From NCBI GenBank assembly GCA_039654915.1, contig CM077595.1, forward strand, positions 89,073,501 through 89,137,500: a DNA stretch of 64,000 nt. Reading direction: 5' to 3'. Source of the stretch: Aquilaria yunnanensis. Lineage: Eukaryota; Streptophyta; Magnoliopsida; Malvales; Thymelaeaceae. The position numbers were made by a program, and so were the translations under genes. Under the pieces are notes generated by a model that saw nothing but the letters and a program-made list of their open reading frames with translations, ran no database searches and had not been told where the DNA came from. Shown piece by piece: positions 55,360-64,000 of the stretch (position 1 is the first letter of the stretch; every line of letters begins with the position of its first letter).

Positions 55360-55990
55360 TGTGAAAAGTTTGTACGCCTAAGCATTATGATGGTCTTGGG
55401 CTCAAAAAAGCTTCTTTTATAAATCGATCCTTTCTAGTTATTGTAGGTTAGAGCTTGCAATCGACTCAAACCACATCTAGTGTCGCGTGTTTAAATCAAA
55501 ATATTTGCGTGGCAACTCTTTCATGGATTATCACAAGCATGACGATGAATCTTATTCTTTTAGAAGTTTATTGAGTTATAAGGATATTCTTACACAGGGC
55601 ATTTCTTAGATAGTTGGTGGCAGTATATGGGATGATAGTTGGAATGGTATGCATCCCTTGTCTTTCTCAATCTCTAATCCAATTGAATGGGAGCTTCAAA
55701 ACCTAAGAATCAGTGACATCATTTTGAACTCCGGGGATTGGAACCTCTCTTTGATTCATCAGATTTTGTCTTCTGATATCTGTAATGAAATCCGAAATTT
55801 TTTTATTCCTTGTATGCATAAGGTTTAAGATTGTTTGTTTTGGAAAGGGTAATTAAACGGTAAATTTTCAGTTAGGTCAGCTTATCTCTATGTTTTAGAT
55901 CTAGATGGTGTGGGTAGGAGTAAAGACACTAGCTGGATTTGGTGGCTCTATACCTTCAAAAAATTAAGTACTTCCTTTGGCTTATTCTTC
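55360..55990 (+). pseudogene. LINE C-terminal domain relic
   Basis: It reads CTPKHYDGLGLKKASFINRS, then GGSIWDDSWNG, LNSGDWNLSLIHQI, and GKFSVRSAYLY, which follow the RT in plant LINEs (the zf-RVT region with its GxFSVxSxY motif). Stops and frame changes are present. Confidence 0.8.
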
Positions 55991-56100
55991 GAGATGGTAT
56001 CTAAATGAATAATCATAAATGTATAGCTATTAAAAGTTTAAATCATCATTATATATTTTGAGTATGATTAATTTTTCTAATTTGAGCAGTTATTCCATAG
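55991..56100. other. Spacer, AT-rich
   Basis: Short unassigned stretch between the LINE end and the presumed Athila LTR. Confidence 0.2.
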
Positions 56101-57715
56101 CGTTACTATTCATCCAAATTTATAAAAGATGCTAATTAATTGTTTTTACATAGGTGAATAAAATCATAATATCTCACAATTCTTGAATCAATGATTGGGG
56201 CTTCAAATGACTACAATTTTTATTTCGTGGTCCAGCCTAATTGAAAGATAGAGGATGCCAAATTTGGATTGCAAAACAGAATTAGTTCTAGCATTCGCAC
56301 ACTTGACAATCCTTCATGATAAAAATCGTATCTGGAATTATGGATATCAGAATTAATTGATTCTAAATTCATCTGAAATCGAACACATAGATCTTTAACT
56401 CTCTTCACATGCCAAGAACCAATTTGGTCATTGTCTTTACTGAAATCTAGTTAAAAATGAGACCATTTATTCTGCCTCACGATGAAGAACAATTTTGGTA
56501 GGAAATCATAACTTGGCCTACAGACGTTGATTTTGAATGATCAAGCTATTGTTTCAAAGATAAAGAAGATACCTACAAATCTTGTGCTTTAAGGAAGAGC
56601 TAAATTGATGTGTATGATGGTCAAAAAATTAAAAGTTTGAGCCGCCCTTGTTGACTTGTATTTACCTACCTTTACTATTCTAACCTACCATTTACTATTT
56701 GCCTAACCCAAAGCTCTATAAATAGGCAAATTAGAGAGGACAAATCTTGTACTTTAAGGAAGAGCTACATTGATGTGTATGGTGACCAAAAAATTAAAAG
56801 TTTGGGCTACCCTTGTTAACTTGTATTCACCTACCTTTACTATTCTAACCTATCATTTACTATTTTTCCTAACTCAAAGCTCTATAAATAGGCAACTTGG
56901 GGAGGACAAAATTAAGTTTGTTTCTAGGCAATTTTAGTGTTTTTGTATTAAATCTAGCTTTTCCTCTTTTATTTTATTCTTAGTTTTCAATTTCAAAGTT
57001 CTGTTCAAGGTGTTTTCTTCTTGTTTTTTCTTTGATCTTTCAATATATGTTTATTTCATTTTTTTACATATTGTTTACTCTTATCATGACTAACTTATCT
57101 TTCTTTTGCTAAGGTGAAAGGATGAAGTTTTTGATATAAAGGTTGTGGCTAATTTAAATGGATCATAATGTCATTGCTATTAATTTTCTTAATCGATTTA
57201 GCTATTCTCCTTATTAAGTGGGAGTCTTGATTTATCATAGTCAATCATTGGCACAAAAGCTACTTGATTCCTTCTATAAAGCATGAGTCTGCCGGCTATA
57301 TTGAAATCTTGAGTTATTGTAGACAAAGGTTTGCATGATGGATACTTAAACCCATTTGCAAGTGTTGGCATTATAATATCAATGAAGACTAATTCTAATT
57401 CAAGCTTAATGTTTTTAGAATTTGATTATTTAATTATTTGATTAGGACCTATTTAATGTATGGATCCTAATTGAATGGAAAGACGGACTAAAATTAACTA
57501 TAACTGATACACTAAAAATGGATCCCCTAGCTTTGGCTATTTTCTTGAAGTTGAGTTTTTTTAAAAAAAAAATTATTCACACATTTTGTCAAATCTTTCT
57601 TTACTTCTGAAGTTTGTATTTCTTAATTCACTTCCTTATAGTTTGACACTTGTGCCCCCGAGATTTTACTTTTTGTGACAACCTATACTTGGGTTACAAC
57701 TGCTAAAGTGCAACA
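56100..57715 (+). repeat. 5' LTR of Athila-type element (left edge uncertain)
   Basis: The right edge is fixed by the primer site at 57721. Within it lie a duplicated promoter block (56575-56905) and a T-rich leader. The left edge is a guess, since no TG start with a TSD could be picked. The frame at 56220-56408 is unrecognised. Confidence 0.45.
56575..56905 (+). repeat. 165-bp tandem duplication holding the LTR promoter
   Basis: Units 56575-56739 and 56740-56905 are about 92 percent alike by eye. Each has ACAAATCTTGT, GAAGAGCTA, TTGATGTGTATG and, near its end, a TATA box (56717-56724 and 56883-56890). A third unit begins and stops at once. Confidence 0.9.
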
Positions 57716-57720
57716 AGTTT

Positions 57721-57739
57721 TCGGTGCTGTTACCGGGGA
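57721..57739 (+). promoter_or_regulatory. Primer-binding site, Athila type
   Basis: TCGGTGCTGTTACCGGGGA is a worn form of the TGGCGCCGTTGCCGGGGA site found in Athila elements, complementary to tRNA-Asp. Confidence 0.75.
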
Positions 57740-57917
57740 AGTAAAATTATAGTACAATTTCATTTTTTTATCTTGTTTTTCTCTTTGTTTTGTTTTATTT
57801 TTGTTGTTGTTGAATGGAAGGCTATGCCTCCTACATTTTCTGTTCATTAAATGGAAAGCTAAGCGTCCTATCTTTTATAGTTATCCATATTGGTTTTTTT
57901 CTTTATTGTTTTGTATA

Positions 57918-58960
57918 TACATGAAAGCTTGGTCACGTACATCAAGTGATAAGCTGGTAAGAGAATTTTCATTTTCTTCAAATATGGTCAAACACATTAA
58001 TAACAAAGAAGATAACTATTCTCTACATAATAACCAAGACCGACCTAGGACCCTTAGAGAACCCATGAACTTTATAAGAAATATTGCACCATCAAGTCTA
58101 ACTTTCCTCCTGATGCATTTTACTTTAACTTAAAGCTGGGTTTTATTCAACTTTTACCAACTTTTCATAGATTTGATTTTGAAAATCCATACTTAAATTT
58201 GAGGACATTTGAGGAAATTTGTCACATATATAATAACCTAAATTGTAGCATAAACACCATTAGGCTTAAGCTTTTTCTTTTTCTTTAAAAGATAAAGCTA
58301 AAACGTGGCTACAAAATCTTATGTCAAACTCCATTAATTCATGAGATGAATTATAATAACAATTTTTTAAAACATTTTTTCCTACCCACAGAACAAATTC
58401 TTTCTAAAGTTAAATCATCACTTCCACACAAAAGCCAGGAGAAACTTTTTACTAATGTTGGGATAGATATAAAGATTTACTTAATACTTACCCACACCAT
58501 GGTTTTCAGATGTGGAGAATAGTCTCACAATTTTTATGAAGGCCTAACACCTAGGGAAAGACAAATAGTGGAATTGATGTGCAATTAAACATTTAAGGAT
58601 AAGAATCCTGATGAAGTAATGAATTATCTATACATACTTGCTAATAATACACAGATTTCAAACAACGCTGGTACTTATAAGGCCTTAGGTAAAACTCAAT
58701 CCCCTACATCTAGTGGAGGCATATACCATCTTAAGGAGGATAATGACCTTTAAGGAAAATTTATATCTCTAGCTAGAAAGGTCGAGACAATAAAAATGAA
58801 AAAAACTAGTTAATTAAAATCTATTGAAAAAGTTGTCTATCATTTTTGTGAGACCAATGACCATTCCACTAGCAATTGTCTAACCTTGCCTTTTTTTTCA
58901 AAGAATGCATTCATAAACAAGTTAATGCCTTGAACAACTTTAAGAGGCCAATCCAAAATC
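57918..58960 (+). pseudogene. Athila gag relic
   Basis: From about 57918 the frame has RPRTLREPMNFIRNIAPSSL, the N-terminal gag block. In later frames come FYQLFIDL-type text, a block with HGFQMWRIVSQF, and near 58840 a knuckle-like CETNDHSTSNC. Many stops. The open part is 57801-58133. Confidence 0.75.
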
Positions 58961-59729
58961 CGTACTCATAAACTTATAATCCCGGTTGGAGGAATCATCC
59001 AAACTTCAGTTAAAGAAATGATAATCCTGCTCAACCATCATAGCCACCTTCACACACCTAACAAAATTTTCAACAACATCAAAGGTATGCATCTTATGTT
59101 CATCTTTTTAGGAAAAATCTTGAAGATACATTTATATTGCATTCATTTATTGAGAAGTAAAAGTCTATCAATGCTTAAACAAGTCAAACCATGATTGATT
59201 TGAAAGATACTCATTCAAATTTTGCATTTACACTCAACATTCAGGAGAAAGGGCAATTTTCTTCTCAATCACAATAAAATCCCAAAGGTCAAACCATGGA
59301 TTAAGTAAAATCAATCATTACACACCGTGGCAGTAAAGTTATTGAAAAATCCATTTTCTGATTCTTGTGAAGGAGACGATGAGTCAACTTCTAAGAGTTA
59401 AAAAGATGGGGTTGAACCTATACCAAGTGAAGAACAAATTAAATCTCCAACAGCGCTATTATTTCCTCAAACATTAACTGTCCCTAAAAAGGTGAATCAG
59501 AATCCTAAAATTTTTGATATTTTTTAGTAGGTAAAGATCAATATTCGTTTGTTAGATGGGATTAAACAGTTACCTTCTCATGCCAAATCTATAAAAGATT
59601 TGTGCACTATTAAAAGAAAATTGAATGTGAAAAGAAAAAAAAGCTTTCTTGGCCAAGCAGGTAAGTTCTGTTATTCAAAATAATATTGCTTTAAAATACA
59701 AGGGCCCAATCATCCAACAAGTTCATGTT

Positions 59730-59992
59730 TCGTTGGAGAATATAAAATTAAGCAAGCATTACTTGATCTTAAGGCTAGTGTAAACTTGCTTCTATATTCA
59801 GTTTACCAAAAACTAAATTTTGGTGAGTTAAAACCAACTGAGATAACTCTTCTGCTTATTGATAGATTAGTAAAGGTACCCAGAGGAGATGCTGAAGATA
59901 TGTTAGTTGAAGTTGATAATTTCATATATCATATGGTTTTTATTGTTTTGGATACACCACCAGGGAAAATTAAGAATTCAATACCTATTTGA
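59730..59992 (+). pseudogene. Athila aspartic protease relic
   Basis: The frame reads KQALLDLKASVNLLLYSVYQ, ELKPTEITLLLIDRLVKVPR and FIYHMVFIVLDT. In related elements the active-site triad region is DLGAS; here it is DLKAS, with the glycine replaced by lysine, so it would be inactive. It continues from 59500-59640, where INIRLLDGIKQLPSHAKSIK is the region before the protease. Confidence 0.8.
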
Positions 59993-60299
59993 TTAAATTG
60001 TCATTTGAAAATATGGAGTTAAATGTTTTCAACTTACTTAAACAACCACATGAAAAAGAAGATGAAAGTGAAGAAGATTGCATCATCGATGCTATTGTAG
60101 AAAACTATATTAAAAAAAGGGAGTATCGCTGATGTTTTGAAAAATTGTTTAGTTAATTCATTTGAATCGATTATACAAATGGATTAGGATACATCTGACA
60201 TATATGTATTACTTGATTCTTCATAGATAGAAGAAAACACATATTAGAAATTAAAAGTCGAGGAGCTGGGACAGCCTAATGTTGAAAAGCAAGATAAAA

Positions 60300-61345
60300 T
60301 ACCCATAATAGAGTTGAAGCTCTTGCTCAAAGAATTGAACTATGCATTCCTTGGAGAAAATTCTTTTTATCCAGTGGTAATTTCATTTACTCTTACATTT
60401 GAGCAAAAAGGTAAGTTGATTGAGTTACTTAAAAGACATAAAAATGCAATTGGATGAACATTAAGGGATTTAAAGGGCATCAATCCTTTAATTTGTACAC
60501 ATAGAATAAACTTGGAAGATAATGATAAATCTTATCAACAACCTTAAAGAAGACTCAATCCACACATGAAATAGGTAGTAAGATTTTAAATTCTTAAATT
60601 ACTTGATTTTGGAATTAATTACCCTATCTCTGACAATAAATGAGTTAGTCCAACCCATATTGTTCCAAAAAAATCTGGCATTATAATGGTAATAAATGAA
60701 AAAGGTAAGTCTTTACCAACTTGAACCCCATCCAGTTAGAGGATGTGTATTGACTATAGGAAATTAAATCTTGCCACCAGAAAAAGATCATTTTCCATTT
60801 TTATTGCTTTCTTGATGGCTACTTAGGTTATTACCAAATTCCAAAAGCTTTTGAGGACCAAGAAAAAGCCACATTACCATGTCCTTTTAAAGTATTTGCA
60901 TTTAAACTCATGCCTTTTGGACTATGCAATGCCCTAGCAACATTTCAAATATGTAAGTTGAGTATTTTCAGTGACATGTTTTCAAAATATTTTAAAGTTT
61001 TCATGGATGATTTAACCGTATATGAAAATTCTTTTGATAACTGTCTTAAAAGCTTGGAAAATGTTTTAAAAAGATCTGAAGAAAAAGGCTTGGTACTAAA
61101 TTGGGGAAAATGCCGCTATATAGTCACCTTTAGAATTATTTTGGGTCATGTTATATTTTCCAAAAGAATTGAAGTTGATAAAGCAAAGATGGAGCTCATT
61201 GCTCAATTATCTTAACCCAAAACAGTCAAGGAAATTTGCTCATTTTTGGGACATGCAGGATTTTATCGAAGGCTCATTAAAGGGTTCGGTGAAATATCTA
61301 GAACTTTTTTCAACCTTCTTGCAAAAAGATACTTCATTTGGATAG
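60300..61345 (+). pseudogene. Athila reverse transcriptase relic
   Basis: Early text (60310-60480) reads KELNYAFLGENSFYPVVISF, then KNAIG and INPLICTHRI. The palm follows at 60910: MPFGLCNALATFQ and FKVFMDDLTVYENSFDNCL, with the catalytic MDD. ILGHVIFSKRIEVDKAKMEL is the connecting region. The second piece (61230-61345) has HFWDMQDFIEGSLKG. Frames shift at least three times. Confidence 0.88.
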
Positions 61346-61405
61346 ACTTAAGAATGCCAAAATTCTTTTGATAAGCTAATTGGCCTTCTAACATCCTCTC
61401 TGATC

Positions 61406-61726
61406 ATGCAACCACTAGACTGGTTTTTACCTTTTGAGATAATGTATGATGCTAGTAATTATGCAATTAGTGTTATTCTAGGACATAGAAAGGAAAGTAA
61501 ACCATATGTAATTTATTATGCAAGTAGAACTTTGAACAGTGTACAAATGTATTACACTATGACGGAAAAAGAATTACTGACAGTAATATTTGCATTTTAT
61601 AAATTTTGCTCTTATCTAATTGGTTTAACAACCATTATTTACATTGACCATTCTACTATTAGGTACTTAATATCAAAGCAAGAAGCTAAACCATTTTTTA
61701 AGGTTGAAAATGGATTCACTAATTAA
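61406..61726 (+). pseudogene. Athila RNase H relic
   Basis: An open stretch of 106 codons reads FEIMYDASNYAISVILGHRK, VIYYASRTLNSVQMYYTMTE, KELLTVIFAFYKFCSYLIG and IYIDHSTIRYLISKQEAKP, the Ty3-type RNase H with its DAS, E and D residues. It is the least broken part of the element, though neighbours are out of frame. Confidence 0.88.
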
Positions 61727-61879
61727 GGCTACACCCATAAATAATTGTTTTTCTGATGAATTTTTATTCTCTATCACTACAGTACCTTAGTTTGATAAAA
61801 TCATCAATTTTTTAGTGATAAGATGGATGACAGGTCAATAAAGTGCCCAAGATAAGAAGAAATTTCAGCATGAGGTGAA

Positions 61880-62800
61880 AAAATTTTACCAAAATGACCC
61901 TTATCATTTCAAAAGCTGCCTTAATCAAATATTTTAGAGATGCATACCTGATGATGAGGTAAAAAGTGACATTAAATTTTGTCACTTAAAAACATGCGAT
62001 GGGCAATTTTCGTCAAAGAAAACAGCTGCAAGAATTTTACAGTATGGATTTTACTAACCCTCTTTGTTCAAAGACACACATACATTATGCAAAGTCTATA
62101 AAAATTGCCAGAAATTAGGATCCATTTAAAAAAGATACACGATGCCTTTGACTTTTATCATTGTAATTGAAATTTTTGACTATTGAGGAATAGATTTCAT
62201 GGGGACCATTTCCACCATCGTTTGGATTCGTATACGTTCTAATTGTAGTAGATTATGTTTCAAAATAGGCAGAGGCAGTTCTATGTCAAAATAATGATCA
62301 TAAACCTGTACTTAAATTTTTGAAGGAAAATATTTTAAGTTGGTTTGGAATTCTAAGGGCCATAATAAGTGATAGGGGAACACATTTTTTAACAGGCCAC
62401 TTGAGTCTTTATTGAATAAATATGATATCACACACAAAGTTATCACCCTTTATCACCCAAAAACAAGTAGATAAGTAGAACTGGCAAATAGGGAAGTAAA
62501 ACAGATCCTGGAAAAAACAATCAACCCAAATTGAAAGAATTAGTCTTTGAAACTAACCGATGCCCTTTGGGCTGACTACGCTGCTCTTAAAACATCACCG
62601 GGTATGTCTCCCTATATGTTAGTTTATGAAGAACCATGTCTTTTGCCTGTGGAACTTGAACATAAAACTTACTAGGCTATTAGAGCTTTTAATGCAAATC
62701 TTGATGATGCTAATGTATTGCACATGCTGCAATTAAATGAGCTTGAGAAGTTGAGAAATGATACATATAAGAATTCAAAAATATATAACTTGAGGTTTGT
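61880..62800 (+). pseudogene. Athila integrase relic
   Basis: The zinc-binding HHCC region is worn (61960-62120). The core reads YVLIVVDYVSK, then ILRAIISDRGTHFLTG near 62350, with the second catalytic aspartate, and ITLYHPKTSR. After it come ALWADYAALKTSPGMSPYML and VYEEPCLLPVELEHKTY. Stops are frequent. Confidence 0.82.
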
Positions 62801-63227
62801 CAAAAGGCTTGCTTTATAACTCTCAATTTCATATATTTCCTGAAAAACTGATTTTTAGATGGAATGACCCTTTTGTTGTGAAATATGTTTATCTTTATGG
62901 GGTCATTAACATTGAAAATCCTAAAAATGGTAATATATTTAAAGTAAATGGACAAAGAGTTAAACCAGTTTTTTAGAATCATGATTTGCAGGAAGAAGTT
63001 GTTCATCTTAGGGATCCTTACAATGATAATGGTAAGTAAATATCAATATGTCTTCTCTTCTTGGATAGTTTTCTTTTAAGTTTTGTTTCCTTTTCTTTTC
63101 TTATTTTCTTTTTCTTTTTTTCCTGGTTAAGTGGCAAATATTGTACTTCATGACTCTTAAGTCGGTTAGTTTAGTTTCCTATAATAACTGATTTCTCTCT
63201 TCCCTCTTTCAATTTCTTCTAAAAAAA

Positions 63228-63521
63228 ATGGATTTTGTTCTTTCTACTTTACAAAAATACTTTTCCTCTCTTCTAATAAATGTTCTTAAAAGGATATACC
63301 AAGTTAGATGTAAAAGATTAAATTTTTTTATGCACAAAGGCATTCTCGAAGATGTATGTTGGTTAATTGAAGCTAAGGTTCATTTGGCGGGTGAAATTCC
63401 AAAAGTATTTGTGTCCCACATGCCTGGCTTGGGCAAAAACTCTTATGCTAAAAAGCAAAGAGCAAAAAGGTTACGAGTCTGTGACAAATATGGTCGATCA
63501 ACTTGTAATACTAAATGTTGA
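63228..63521 (+). CDS. Open frame after integrase, unknown function
   Basis: Ninety-seven uninterrupted codons in otherwise decayed retroelement DNA. It starts MDFVLSTLQKYFSSLLINVL and ends with a basic, cysteine-bearing tail: KKQRAKRLRVCDKYGRSTCNTKC split as KKQRAKRLRV and CDKYGRSTCNTKC, with Cys spacing 8 and 3. There is no signal peptide, membrane segment or envelope-like feature. Athila elements often carry an extra frame here. Alternatively it could be a host fragment. Function is unknown. Confidence 0.4.
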   Translation: MDFVLSTLQKYFSSLLINVLKRIYQVRCKRLNFFMHKGILEDVCWLIEAKVHLAGEIPKVFVSHMPGLGKNSYAKKQRAKRLRVCDKYGRSTCNTKC

Positions 63522-64000
63522 TCTTTAGGGATGTTGTCCGATAATCGAGAAAATAAAGGACAATTCAGTAAAAATGACTTGAGTAAGGATTCTTTGGATG
63601 ATAATCGATTGACTCTTGAGACGCATTTTTGTGGATTAGTGTGAATCAAACTTTTTGGCTTGTGGAATATTTTTCGTAAAGAATGAAAGCGTTATAATAT
63701 TGGAAATCTAACTTTAAAAGACTCTGTTTGTCAATTTCTAAGAAAAATTGGATGGAAGCAAATCCCTGACTCATAAAAGGCATTGAAGCTGTTACTGGAT
63801 ATAAAACCAGAGGAAGATGTGAGTAACAATCACAACTACTATACATATGTGCCGTTATTTTTAATTTTTTTTCTTTTGACAATAATCTATCTACTCTCAT
63901 AGGCGTTATCATTGCATACATTATCATTTCATCTCTATAAATGCAAGTTCTTCTTTTCATTTTTCATAGGGTTAACGATAGAAATTGAGTGAATCTCAGC
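63522..64000. other. Probable post-pol region of the Athila element
   Basis: About 480 bases with no recognised domain. The minus-strand frames at 63443-63649 and 63646-63960 have no known features. TATAAATGCAAG near 63935 is TATA-like. Confidence 0.3.

Larger units (their letters stand above)
53010..55990 (+). mobile_element. LINE (non-LTR retrotransposon) remnant, split
   Basis: The left part (53010-53853) and right part (55328-55990) together hold the reverse transcriptase and C-terminal region of a plant L1-type LINE. The 5' half (ORF1, endonuclease) is absent. No poly-A tail or TSD was found at the right edge, which is approximate. A 1467-bp insertion separates the parts. Confidence 0.85.
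57716..64000 (+). mobile_element. Athila-type Ty3/gypsy retrotransposon, decayed, cut by window end
   Basis: After the primer site come gag, protease, RT, RNase H and integrase relics in the order of Ty3/gypsy. Large-scale order is kept but every domain has stops or frameshifts. Sequence after the integrase (62800-64000) has an extra open frame and unassigned text, as Athila elements have long regions after pol. The 3' LTR is outside the window or not recognisable. Confidence 0.88.

Noticed and set aside
63228..63521. Envelope-like gene of an Athila element
   Set aside because: No signal peptide, transmembrane segment or coiled coil can be seen; only its position suggests it, so it is left as unknown.
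1..64000. tRNA, snRNA or organelle-derived sequence
   Set aside because: I looked for GGTTCGAATCC-type tRNA T-arms and long organelle-like stretches and saw none; a tRNAscan-SE run would settle the point.

Overview
This window is nuclear DNA of a flowering plant, almost certainly a eudicot with a transposon-rich genome. It is AT-rich and holds a single convincing intact host gene in 64 kb. That gene is a two-exon homeodomain-leucine zipper class I gene (HD-Zip I, ATHB-7/ATHB-12 type) on the minus strand at 44727-45516. Almost everything else is nested mobile elements, and many of their ends can be fixed to the base from target-site duplications (TSDs) visible in the sequence. Species cannot be told from the sequence alone.

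Layout. 1-2543: a long LTR cut by the window edge, followed by a hAT-type end (to about 2828). 3399-5083: a fold-back Mutator-like element (MULE). 7404-8962: a CACTA-type element with a Tourist-like MITE and a 405-bp tandem duplication inside. 11413-11645, about 12005-12342 and 12611-12954: MITEs. 13653-16151: a solo LTR of chromovirus type (TSD AATAA). 16624-31120: one 14.5-kb non-autonomous LTR retrotransposon on the minus strand (TSD GATAG). It has tandem arrays and no gag-pol inside. Its 3' LTR carries a hAT element (17408-21680) which itself carries a 3.3-kb solo LTR (17459-20776, TSD CCCCC). Its 5' LTR carries a second hAT element (29789-30326).

32608-36129: a MULE holding a short copia-like element, one LTR of which contains a 0.73-kb fragment of 25S rRNA. 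40050-44371: wrecked copia elements of two families, one LTR split by a gene-carrying MULE (40153-41865). 44727-45516: the HD-Zip gene, with a TATA box and an ABRE-like ACGTGTC upstream. 46229-47001: a small MULE in its upstream region. 47696-50158: a non-autonomous CACTA element (TSD AAA) full of microsatellites. 50521-51765: a Pack-MULE (9-bp TSD) carrying a receptor-kinase fragment. 53010-55990: a LINE split by a 1.47-kb insertion. 56100-64000: a decayed Athila-type Ty3/gypsy element whose 5' LTR has a duplicated promoter.

How it fits together. No operon or host pathway is present. The HD-Zip I gene would encode a DNA-binding regulator of the ABA/water-deficit type. The rest records successive insertions, up to three deep. 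The least explained signals are a three-tier hairpin, three copies per LTR, whose stems covary between copies (2059-2270 and 19238-20506); a 96-nt structured GC-rich segment in the same LTR (19893-19988); the rRNA fragment with a short direct repeat at its borders; and the 69-bp array, in phase with codons, inside the 14.5-kb element.
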